DNA from: Spirochaetia bacterium UBA5550
GTDB taxonomy: Bacteria; Spirochaetota; UBA4802; UBA5550
NCBI GenBank assembly: GCA_002425885.1
Contig: DINC01000014.1
Location: 1 to 6,578, forward strand
Direction: 5' to 3'
DNA length: 6,578 nucleotides
The notes under the pieces were generated by a model, which saw nothing but the letters and a program-made list of their open reading frames with translations, did no database searches and was not told where the DNA came from. Below, piece by piece: positions 1 through 6,500 of the stretch. The position numbers and the translations under genes were made by a program. How positions within the stretch are numbered: the first letter of the stretch is position 1; the number at the start of each line of letters is the position of its first letter.

Positions 1-116
1 GGTTGGTACTGAATTACTGTTCATATCAAAAACCTCATGCGAAGAAGTATTATAATCAGACTGATGCTGTTAAAATTATCGGAAAAAGTATTTGTATTAA
101 GAGTAAAATAAATTAG
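1..116 (+). CDS. possible C-terminal tail of an upstream gene (partial)
   Basis: Reading from base 3, the frame is open for 37 codons and stops with TAG at 114-116. The predicted tail is Lys/Ile-rich (ending KSICIKSKIN) and matches no family I recognise. The gene would begin outside the window. Support is weak: a second frame is also open from base 2 to a TAA at 53-55, and there is no start or domain to decide between them. The sequence becomes clearly non-coding and T-rich directly after 116, which fits a gene ending here. Confidence 0.35.
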   Translation, partial: LVLNYCSYQKPHAKKYYNQTDAVKIIGKSICIKSKIN

Positions 117-290
117 ACTTTTTCGCTTTTTTTTTATATATATAATCCAGTCAGGCGAAATTTTGAAACACAAAAACAGGAGTTGGAACACTTTATAAAT
201 GGAGGTGCAAACATTAATAAACTATCTGTAGTTCCGATTTTTATTATATTATGGCAGGGTTTAATTTGAGCCTGACCGGATTAAATAATC
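117..290. other. non-coding leader region with T-tract and inverted repeat
   Basis: No gene of useful length is visible here. The stretch starts with a T-rich run (119-135) and an alternating TA block (135-142). GAAAAAGT at 82-89 and ACTTTTTC at 117-124 could pair just before the nine-T run at 127-135, which could act as a weak terminator for an upstream gene. A strong Shine-Dalgarno-like GGAGGTG lies at 201-207 but has no ATG, GTG or TTG at proper spacing; only an ATT at 213 would open an 18-codon hydrophobic frame. Both readings are tentative. Confidence 0.4.
147..279. repeat. imperfect long-range inverted repeat in the leader
   Basis: The segment around 147-163 (core GTCAGGC at 150-156) is nearly the reverse complement of the segment around 263-279 (core GCCTGAC at 270-276). 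The core pairs over 7 bases without mismatch and reaches about 16 to 17 bases if two mismatches and one gap are allowed. The arms lie about 100 bases apart and just upstream of the promoter at 291-319. It could be a spaced binding site or a stem in a longer transcript, or chance. Confidence 0.3.
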
Positions 291-319
291 TTGACATCTG
301 AACTATCAGTGTTTTTAAT
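291..319 (+). promoter_or_regulatory. sigma70-type promoter for the cyclase cluster
   Basis: A perfect -35 hexamer TTGACA (291-296) is followed by exactly 17 bases and a -10 hexamer TTTAAT (314-319), which matches TATAAT at five of six positions. Transcription would begin near 326 and leave a leader of about 90 bases before the start codon at 419. It is the only strong promoter-like element seen before the five tightly packed rightward genes, so it probably drives all of them. Confidence 0.6.
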
Positions 320-418
320 AATCAAAATTAGTATATTCGGGGGAATGAGTCTGACATTAATATAGAGTTGTTGCGGATCTGCAGTAAACATGCAATCATA
401 AAAACGGGGTAATTGAAA

Positions 419-2110
419 ATGTTCGGAAGAAAAGTAAATAACACAAGGGTTTTTCGAGTAACAACAAAGATAGTCCTTGCATTTACCCTTTTCATACTTT
501 TATCCAACCTGGCTTCAAACTATGTAAATCTCCTTTTTAACCGTTCAGAAATGCTGAGTCTTATGAACCAGCTTCTCATCAAGGATCTCAAGGCTATGTA
601 TATGTACTGCAATAACCAGTATGAGATCTACAGATTTGACAGGAACCTTGAAGAATCGGTTAAGAGCATAGAGAGCAAAGGTCTTAATGAGATTAAGAAT
701 GAGAAGGCTGTTGTTCTGGGAATAAAGAGGGACGGGGGGATACACTTCCAGGCCTCAAAAATAAAAAAATATGAAAGATTCAATGATGTCATTGCTCTGA
801 ATGCCATGATCAGCCATGTCAAGGGTGATCAGTCCGAGGGTTCTGAGGGCCATCTGAATTTTTATTTTAATAATGAAGAGTATTTCGGCTTATTCAAATA
901 TAACCCCAAGTGGGATATATTCATACTGAGAGGTGAGGAGAAGAACGAATTCTTCAGTGAATCCAGGTTGATCTTCATCCAGGTAAGTATAATTATTCTG
1001 ATAATAACAGCAGTCTCGGCTGTTGTGGGTATTTTTATCCTCCGGCGCATACTGAAGTTTATTGATGTTATAACAAAATCGATCATGGATATGATCCGGA
1101 AGAAGGAGCTCAGTCTTATCAACCTTGAGGGAGCGACAAACGATGATGTTACCTACATGGGAGTCGCTTTCAACTCGCTCTCAAGCACTGTAGGCAACCT
1201 GGTTAACATCTTCCAGAAGTTTGCAAACCAGGATATAGTGCGCAAAGCCTACGACGAAAGGGAGGTTAAGCTTGAAGGTACAAAGAGGGAACTCACCATT
1301 CTCTTCTCTGATATAAAGAGCTTCACATTCATTACCGAGACACTGGGTAACGATATTATTAAACTTCTTAATATGCATTATGACAGGGCAATAAGGGAGA
1401 TCATAAAGTATGACGGTGTGATTGGGTCAATCATAGGGGATGCTCTCCTTGCTGTTTACGGCGCTCTTGATGATGCCAGGGAAAACAAGTCATTTCAGGC
1501 GGTTCTCTCCGCCTATAAACTCCATGAAGTTACAGAACTCCTGAGACTCAGAATGGACAAGATCAAAACAGAGATCGAAGATGAGAAGGGTAAGCTCACA
1601 AAGGATGAACTCCATGTGTACAAAGCTGTTCTCCTTGAGATTGGTGTAGGTATTGATGGAGGCAGCGTATTCTATGGGACCCTGGGCTCTTATGTAAGGA
1701 TGACAAATACTGTTATCGGTGATAATGTCAATGCTGCATCAAGGCTTGAAGGGCTTACAAGGGTTTACAAGGCTCCTGTAATCTGTTCAGAATATGTGAA
1801 GAACGATATAGAAACTAATGTTGATAAACATGGAGTTTATTTTCTTGAGATCGACAGAGTAATGGTAAAAGGTAAAACAAAGGCTCAGAAGATATACTGG
1901 CCTGTTCTTGAAAGCGAGATTGATGAGAGATTCAGAAAAGACCTCACTGCTTTCGAACTGGGCCTTGAACTTTATTACGCGGGTAAATGGGCTGATGCGC
2001 GTAAAAGATTCGCAAAATGCAGCCTTAAAGTGGCTGATGTATTTAAAGAAAGGACATCAGAAAGATGTCCGAGCAACTGGGACGGCGTATGGCAAATGAC
2101 AAGCAAGTAA
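419..2110 (+). CDS. membrane class III nucleotide (adenylate/guanylate) cyclase with sensor and HAMP regions
   Basis: Membrane-bound cyclase that should convert a purine nucleoside triphosphate to its 3',5'-cyclic monophosphate. Residues counted from ATG 419: membrane helix 1 about 16-38, extracytoplasmic region 39-183 (Cache-like ending with KYNPKWD), helix 2 about 184-208, HAMP-like linker 209-263, catalytic domain about 288-460, helical tail to 563. Metal ligands D298 (FSDIKSFT) and D341 (IGDA), T431, and the transition-state pair N438 and R442 (NAASR) are present. The usual adenine-reading Lys is Ser337, so ATP or GTP preference is unclear. Residues about 375-402 form a charged helical insert. 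The C-terminal NWDGVW motif is common in this cyclase group. ATG 419 lies about 9 bases after GGGGT; an in-frame TTG at 413 sits too close to it. The 3' end overlaps the next gene. Family call is very secure; substrate and ligand are not known. Confidence 0.93.
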   Translation: MFGRKVNNTRVFRVTTKIVLAFTLFILLSNLASNYVNLLFNRSEMLSLMNQLLIKDLKAMYMYCNNQYEIYRFDRNLEESVKSIESKGLNEIKNEKAVVLGIKRDGGIHFQASKIKKYERFNDVIALNAMISHVKGDQSEGSEGHLNFYFNNEEYFGLFKYNPKWDIFILRGEEKNEFFSESRLIFIQVSIIILIITAVSAVVGIFILRRILKFIDVITKSIMDMIRKKELSLINLEGATNDDVTYMGVAFNSLSSTVGNLVNIFQKFANQDIVRKAYDEREVKLEGTKRELTILFSDIKSFTFITETLGNDIIKLLNMHYDRAIREIIKYDGVIGSIIGDALLAVYGALDDARENKSFQAVLSAYKLHEVTELLRLRMDKIKTEIEDEKGKLTKDELHVYKAVLLEIGVGIDGGSVFYGTLGSYVRMTNTVIGDNVNAASRLEGLTRVYKAPVICSEYVKNDIETNVDKHGVYFLEIDRVMVKGKTKAQKIYWPVLESEIDERFRKDLTAFELGLELYYAGKWADARKRFAKCSLKVADVFKERTSERCPSNWDGVWQMTSK

Positions 2111-3411
2111 AAAAGGATCTGGTTCCCTTCGGTGCGAAATTTCTTCCGGAGGAGATCGCTAATATTGACGGCAGTGCCGAGGTTTACTCACTGGAGTCTG
2201 AATACGCGAAAACTAAAAAGAATAAAAACTGGCTGGTTTTATTTATTGTTTTTATCTTTATCGGCCTTATAGCGGCTCTTACAGTTTTTGTTACTTACTA
2301 TTCGGAGAAAAAGGATAGCAATATCGAGGTGAGTATAAGCGAGTTTGATGATCTTCGCCTTAAAGAGATTCTTAATTCCTCCAGGCTGACAGAGAACAAT
2401 CTCCAGATAAGTAAGAATGAAGTTCTGAGCCTGATGATTGAAATGAGAAACAGGATTCTTGAAGTGAATAACAGGTATCTGGTAAGGCAGAATGCTGTAC
2501 TTGACAAGGGGTTTCCTGATAATGTGGCCAGAGAGAAGCTTACTGAACTAAGGAATGCCGAGAACTCTGAAATCGCAGGTATTAAGGCGAATTACGAAGG
2601 CCAGATAAACAGGAAGCGCGCAATCATAAACGAGATTGAACAGGAGAAAATCAAGGCCGACAGAGAGCTTCAGAAGGAAAATAAGGCAATCGGCAAATTC
2701 GGTGATGAAAATAAGCTCTACGCGCATAAGATGAAACTCCTTCAGGATTCTTCCAAAAGCGGGCTTAATGCTCTCACAGATTTTTATGAGAGATATATCA
2801 AGTATATTATACTTAAGTATAACCCTGTCTTTACATCAGGTGATGTAAAGAGCACTCTTGAGCGGAGTCTTAAAAAGGATGAGCAGCAGAATCTCCGTGA
2901 GTATGATGAGCTTTACGCAAGGGAAAATATAATAAGCAGACAGCGTTTTGATGAAACCAGGGCAAAAATAAATGATCAGAAGATGCTCATTCAGAGGCTT
3001 GTCGGCGTGAATTATGAAAACTCCGTTCCTCCGGCACTTAAGAGTATTGATAATCTTTCAAAATCCATAGTGAACGATTATGAAACTTTTAATTTCGGGC
3101 TGACATCAACAGTAAAACTGAAAAATTCACAGATAGAGGACTACAAAATTGCTCTTGATGCAGTACTTAAAGAGAGGCCTGAAAGCGGTTACATTATATC
3201 TGCTGTAAATCCTTCAAGAATTTCAATTCATGTAAACAGGCTTCTGACAGTGAAGGAGGGTGATACAGCCCTTGTGTTCAGGACTGATGATCTTTATATA
3301 GGTGAGATCGCGTTCTACAGGACATCCGAAGGAATTAAAGCTAAACTTGTGAGCCTCGCGGGGAAAGAGAAGATGAGGCCGTTTGACAGAATATTAATCA
3401 AGATTAAGTAG
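2065..3411 (+). CDS. single-pass membrane coiled-coil protein, function unknown
   Basis: I do not recognise a named family. The 448-residue protein has a charged N-terminal segment (1-53), one strong membrane helix (about 54-78) with Lys residues before it, and no cleavable signal peptide, so most of the chain should lie outside the cytoplasmic membrane. Charged heptad-like helices occupy about 118-208 and 268-312, consistent with coiled coils and self-association. The C-terminal part (about 374-448) is beta-rich, with pattern EGDTALVFRTDDLYIGEI, like a small barrel fold; this is an impression, not a match. ATG 2065 follows AGGA (2051-2054) and overlaps the cyclase by 46 bp; ATG 2089 is an alternative start with a 22-bp overlap. 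The overlap implies translational coupling with the cyclase and hints at a shared job, perhaps as a periplasmic partner. That role is inference. Confidence 0.85.
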   Translation: MSEQLGRRMANDKQVKKDLVPFGAKFLPEEIANIDGSAEVYSLESEYAKTKKNKNWLVLFIVFIFIGLIAALTVFVTYYSEKKDSNIEVSISEFDDLRLKEILNSSRLTENNLQISKNEVLSLMIEMRNRILEVNNRYLVRQNAVLDKGFPDNVAREKLTELRNAENSEIAGIKANYEGQINRKRAIINEIEQEKIKADRELQKENKAIGKFGDENKLYAHKMKLLQDSSKSGLNALTDFYERYIKYIILKYNPVFTSGDVKSTLERSLKKDEQQNLREYDELYARENIISRQRFDETRAKINDQKMLIQRLVGVNYENSVPPALKSIDNLSKSIVNDYETFNFGLTSTVKLKNSQIEDYKIALDAVLKERPESGYIISAVNPSRISIHVNRLLTVKEGDTALVFRTDDLYIGEIAFYRTSEGIKAKLVSLAGKEKMRPFDRILIKIK

Positions 3412-3418
3412 GTTGAAA

Positions 3419-4237
3419 ATGAAAGTGAAAACATTTATAATATCATTATTCATGTTGCTGTCAGTATCAGGAGCCATGGCGTATGACTGGAACTCTGCCG
3501 GTATGACCCTGAAGGAATCGGGATCAACTGAAGATGAAAATTATCTAATACTGGCAGACAGAAGCTCGAATGAGATCAAGGTAAGGTTTCAGGGGGAACT
3601 CAGTGATGCATGGGCTGATGCTGTTGTTAATCTGAATAAAAAATTCAGAACATGGACATACATGAAGGTCGGGAAACTTGATTTTTATGTTAACGGGAAT
3701 ACCCTTGATATCCTTGTAATCCCTTCATCTTTTAATTATAAAGGGATGGATTTTGTTCCTCATATTCCCGCAGGGATGACTTTCATTTATGATTACGATC
3801 TCAGATATAACTTCAGGGTGACTAAGAACGATTTTTTTCTCAGAATAAATGACAGGTTTATCGATGAGTCATTCCTCTGCCAGAGGATGAAAGAGGCCAT
3901 TGATGATCCCGTGGGATACATGAAGAAAAGAGAGCCGGAGTATTTCCTTCGAAAGCTCAATGAACTTGAAGAGGCTCAGGCTAAGACACAGAAGGAATCA
4001 GTAGAAAATTTTAACAAACTTGTAAATGCTGTTATGTATTTTCAAAACAGCGGTTTTCTCGGATTCGGGAATAATCCTGTGAAGCCCCTGGTGATAAAAA
4101 GGGTTGTTGAGCTGAGAACTGCTGACCCGAAGATTACTAAAGAAAAAATTAAAGCGCAGCTTGAAACTGAAAAGATGGAAGTGAAGGATAAGGAGATAAC
4201 ACTGATCCTGAATATCTTCTATAATGAGTTTGAATAA
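3419..4237 (+). CDS. exported protein of unknown function
   Basis: The product (272 residues from ATG 3419) begins with a classical signal peptide: MKVK, a hydrophobic core, and a likely cleavage site after AMA at residue 21, before YDW. There is no lipobox Cys. The first half of the mature protein (about 30-150) looks beta-rich, with many aromatic residues. The second half (about 155-272) is helical and charged, with EELEAQ-like segments and a C-terminal helix ending YNEFE. I know no family for it. ATG 3419 is preferred over the in-frame TTG at 3413 because AGG at 3410-3412 sits six bases before it and the signal peptide is then normal. It lies 7 bases after the coiled-coil membrane gene, so it is probably co-transcribed and its product shares the same extracytoplasmic compartment. 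Confidence 0.83.
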   Translation: MKVKTFIISLFMLLSVSGAMAYDWNSAGMTLKESGSTEDENYLILADRSSNEIKVRFQGELSDAWADAVVNLNKKFRTWTYMKVGKLDFYVNGNTLDILVIPSSFNYKGMDFVPHIPAGMTFIYDYDLRYNFRVTKNDFFLRINDRFIDESFLCQRMKEAIDDPVGYMKKREPEYFLRKLNELEEAQAKTQKESVENFNKLVNAVMYFQNSGFLGFGNNPVKPLVIKRVVELRTADPKITKEKIKAQLETEKMEVKDKEITLILNIFYNEFE

Positions 4238-4240
4238 AAA

Positions 4241-5014
4241 ATGCTCATAGCCAGTTTTAACTGTAACTCGGTGCGGGCTAGAATGCCCGTACTGAAGCGT
4301 TGGCTTGCGGAAACCTCCCCGGATTTTCTCTGTCTCCAGGAGACCAAGGTTGTTGACAGCGATTTCCCAGTTGATGAGTTTCTTGAGAGCGGTTATAACT
4401 CTGTATTCATGGGTGAGAAGTCCTATAACGGTGTCGCGATTATTTCAAAAGTGAAGCCGGACTCAGTGTTTTACGGTTTTGACGGAATGGGCAGTGATGA
4501 AGGGACAAGGCTTATCGCTGTAAAATCAGGAAAGATCAACATAGTAAATACATATATCCCTCAGGGTACAGCTCCCGATTCAGAGAAATTTCAGTATAAA
4601 CTCCAGTGGTTTGGAAGGATAAAGGAGTTATTTGATTCCCGTTATAAAAAAAGCGACATATTGATATGGGTGGGAGATTTCAATGTTGCTCCTGAACCGA
4701 TTGATGTTCATAATCCGAAGAGGCTTCTCGGCAGCGTGGGCTATCACCCTGAGGAGCATAAGGCTCTTGCCTCGGTAAAGGAGTGGGGATTCACTGACAT
4801 CTTCAGGAAGCATACTCCTGATGGAGGTAATTATTCATTCTGGGATTACCGTGTAAAGGATGGAGTGGCAAGGGGCCTCGGCTGGAGAGTTGATCATATC
4901 TGGGGGACATCAAAGGCTTCTGATAAATCTGTAAGATCATGGATTGATGTCGAACCGAGATTGTGGGAAAAACCTTCTGATCATACTCCTATCCTCGCTG
5001 AGTTTAATTTCTAA
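4241..5014 (+). CDS. xth: exodeoxyribonuclease III / AP endonuclease
   Basis: Cytoplasmic Mg2+-dependent repair nuclease of the exonuclease III (XthA-like) family. It should cut 5' to abasic sites and remove 3' blocking groups in base excision repair. At 257 residues it is close to the E. coli enzyme (268) and every catalytic position can be placed: N7 (SFNCNS), E34 (LQETK), Y105 (NTYIPQG), D146 and N148 (GDFNVAPE), D218 (RVDHIWG), and D247 with H248 (SDHTP). The domain is complete from start to stop. ATG 4241 comes only 3 bases after the preceding stop codon and has no good Shine-Dalgarno sequence, so translation is probably coupled to the upstream gene. Its presence among membrane and exported proteins is unexpected; shared transcription does not prove shared function. 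Confidence 0.96.
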   Translation: MLIASFNCNSVRARMPVLKRWLAETSPDFLCLQETKVVDSDFPVDEFLESGYNSVFMGEKSYNGVAIISKVKPDSVFYGFDGMGSDEGTRLIAVKSGKINIVNTYIPQGTAPDSEKFQYKLQWFGRIKELFDSRYKKSDILIWVGDFNVAPEPIDVHNPKRLLGSVGYHPEEHKALASVKEWGFTDIFRKHTPDGGNYSFWDYRVKDGVARGLGWRVDHIWGTSKASDKSVRSWIDVEPRLWEKPSDHTPILAEFNF

Positions 5015-5034
5015 CCGGAAAGAATAATACCAGC

Positions 5035-5583
5035 ATGTTCCGTTTTTTTAAACTCCCCATTTTTATTGTAATGATAATATTTCCTGCAATACTTTTCTCA
5101 CAGATAAAATTTCCTGTTGTTGAAGATGTCCCTGATGTTGAGTTTAATAAAACTGAAACCGTCGAAAAATTTAAAGCTTCTGTTACCGTTTATGGTAAGG
5201 GAGCCGTTGATGGAGAGATTATTCTCAATGCCGGAGCTTCAATAAATCCTTCATCTGACAGCGGAAGGATTTATACTTTCCGGGACATCAGCCGCATAAC
5301 TGTTATGAAATGGTCTGTGCAGCGGAAAGGTTCAGGCTGGATTTATTATCCTGACAGATATGAGATTATATTAAAGAATAAAACTGTACTAATGCATGAA
5401 GGCAATCTCGGATTTTTTAACAGGATAAGGTTTGTCAGGAGCGAGGGGCGCGAGAATACTCTTTATACATATTTTTATGATTATTTCAGAAACGGTAAAT
5501 GGATAAACACAGGTACTGCCGGAGAGAAAACTCCCCCCTTAAAACCTGCGGCGGGGACTGCTTATATTATTGAATTGAAGTGA
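5035..5583 (+). CDS. small exported protein of unknown function
   Basis: This 182-residue product starts with MFRFFK and a hydrophobic stretch to about residue 21, then FSQ, which reads as a signal peptide cleaved after Ser22; there is no lipobox Cys. The mature part looks mostly beta, rich in aromatic and basic residues (for example SGWIYYPDRYEI and YTYFYDYF), and ends in a proline-rich stretch followed by a short hydrophobic strand. No family was recognised. It begins 20 bases after the nuclease gene, with a weak GGAA (5017-5020) rather far from the ATG, and is probably the last gene of the rightward transcript. Its final 17 bases overlap the end of the leftward hydrolase gene. An envelope or periplasmic role is likely only from the signal peptide. 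Confidence 0.78.
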   Translation: MFRFFKLPIFIVMIIFPAILFSQIKFPVVEDVPDVEFNKTETVEKFKASVTVYGKGAVDGEIILNAGASINPSSDSGRIYTFRDISRITVMKWSVQRKGSGWIYYPDRYEIILKNKTVLMHEGNLGFFNRIRFVRSEGRENTLYTYFYDYFRNGKWINTGTAGEKTPPLKPAAGTAYIIELK

Positions 5584-6340
5584 GAAACATCTCAAGCGCG
5601 CTGTTGAAAGATTCGCTCTCCTCGAAAAAAGGGATATGACCTTTGCTTTCAAATATAACAAGCTTTGCATCTGGTATACTGTTCTGCATCTCTGCAGTGA
5701 GTTCTGCGGAGATCATACTGTCGCATCTGTTCGCGAGAAGCAGAACCGGAATATCGATTTTTCCAAGAATGCCGGTATTATCGATGCCCATGCATATTCT
5801 CAAATCCTCTGTGATTATAGACTCCTCCTCGTTATCAATACTCTTCTTTGCTGCGAGGATGAAGATTCCGGCTTTTTTAAAAAATATAGCTGAGAGCATT
5901 TCATCGAAAAAATTTCTGAAATCATTAATCGAGCGCTCAACCATATTCATTGTGACAGGTATTCTGGATGCTGTGGATATCAGTATAAGAGCCTGTATTC
6001 TGTGATGATTGTTTTTATAGTGTTCAAGGCAGACTGCCCCTCCCATGGAATGCCCGGCAAGTATGTAGCTTCCGATATTCTCCTTTTTTATAACCTGCTC
6101 GATGCTTCTGCTGTACACTGAAAGGGATAACGCGCCTGTTTTGCGTGATCTGCCGTGTCCGGGGAGATCAATTGCTATTACCCTGTAAAAGTTTCCAAAA
6201 TACTTCAGCTGGTTGTGAAAAAACCTGGAATCCGCTGCAAGGCCGTGGACAAATATTATAGTACGGCTGTTTTCTACGCCGCTTGTCCTGTAGTAGATTT
6301 TACTGCTGTCAGATTCTATGTAATTCAAAGTTATTCCCAT
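5567..6340 (-). CDS. alpha/beta-fold hydrolase (esterase-like)
   Basis: Soluble cytoplasmic serine hydrolase of the alpha/beta-hydrolase superfamily, 257 residues, a typical single-domain length. The oxyanion motif FVHG lies at 30-33, a conserved DLPGHGRS at 58-65, the nucleophile elbow GHSMG at 96-100 with Ser98, the acid Asp207 (NRCDS), and the catalytic His235 (GHIPFF). A helical lid is probable at about 128-180. These residues show an active enzyme but not a substrate; such proteins include esterases, lipases, C-C hydrolases and haloperoxidase-like enzymes. No signal peptide is seen. The start ATG (6338-6340) has no clear Shine-Dalgarno sequence and only a short leader is predicted. The gene converges on the rightward cluster, has its own promoter candidate, and is probably unrelated to it in function. 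Confidence 0.93.
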   Translation of the reverse strand: MGITLNYIESDSSKIYYRTSGVENSRTIIFVHGLAADSRFFHNQLKYFGNFYRVIAIDLPGHGRSRKTGALSLSVYSRSIEQVIKKENIGSYILAGHSMGGAVCLEHYKNNHHRIQALILISTASRIPVTMNMVERSINDFRNFFDEMLSAIFFKKAGIFILAAKKSIDNEEESIITEDLRICMGIDNTGILGKIDIPVLLLANRCDSMISAELTAEMQNSIPDAKLVIFESKGHIPFFEESESFNSALEMFLTSIQ

Positions 6341-6360
6341 GAAGATGATTTTATTAATCT

Positions 6361-6389
6361 CTGAATATTATATCAATATTATTATTCAG
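6361..6389. repeat. inverted repeat over the hydrolase -10 region
   Basis: CTGAATA (6361-6367) and TATTCAG (6383-6389) form a 7-bp inverted repeat with 15 bases between the arms. The predicted -10 box lies inside it. Its position and size would suit a dimeric repressor operator. Both arms are A/T-rich apart from the CTGA ends, so the evidence is only geometric. Confidence 0.3.
6367..6372 (-). promoter_or_regulatory. candidate -10 box for the hydrolase gene
   Basis: On the minus strand this reads TATAAT, a perfect -10 hexamer, 27 bases before the hydrolase ATG. No good -35 is found at 16-18 bases; a TTAACA is 21 bases away. The start of transcription would fall close to 6360, giving a leader of about 20 bases. 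This would fit the lack of a visible Shine-Dalgarno sequence, but a perfect hexamer is easily found by chance in such A/T-rich DNA. Confidence 0.35.
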
Positions 6390-6452
6390 GTATTGTTAAG
6401 ATTTTCTTAAAAAAAGGTAAAATCTCTGATGGTGGTTTTGTCTTTTGCTCAT

Positions 6453-6464
6453 GCCGGTACCGGC
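6453..6464. repeat. 12-bp perfect GC-rich palindrome
   Basis: GCCGGTACCGGC reads the same on both strands and stands out sharply in the A/T-rich DNA between 6341 and 6578. No gene covers it. It could be a binding site, part of a dispersed repeat, or chance. A second short hairpin candidate, GGATT with AATCC around 6508-6521, lies about 45 bases downstream. Confidence 0.35.
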
Positions 6465-6473
6465 GGACAGATT

Positions 6474-6500
6474 TTGACTTCTTTTGATTTTTTTTATACA
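6474..6500 (+). promoter_or_regulatory. weak rightward promoter-like element
   Basis: TTGACT (6474-6479) and TATACA (6495-6500) resemble -35 and -10 hexamers, but the spacer is only 15 bases and mostly T. It would serve a gene to the right of the window. No open frame of note starts before 6578. Confidence 0.2.

Noticed and set aside
199..231. Ten-codon frame from ATG 199 (MEVQTLINYL)
   Set aside because: The nearest ribosome site, AGGAG at 178-182, is 16 bases away, and a ten-residue product cannot be supported from sequence alone.
862..1122. Leftward 86-codon frame inside the cyclase gene
   Set aside because: Antisense shadow of the second membrane helix and HAMP region; no ribosome site or recognisable protein.
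1908..2099. Rightward 63-codon frame overlapping the cyclase 3' end
   Set aside because: Out of frame with the cyclase tail, whose WDGVW motif confirms the real frame.
5581..5594. Small hairpin TGAGA/TCTCA at the end of the exported-protein gene as a terminator
   Set aside because: Only five base pairs, no following T run, and located inside the coding sequence of the hydrolase.
5636..6005. Two rightward open frames of 85 and 120 codons
   Set aside because: They lie wholly opposite the hydrolase gene, whose catalytic motifs prove its frame, and they show no domain of their own.
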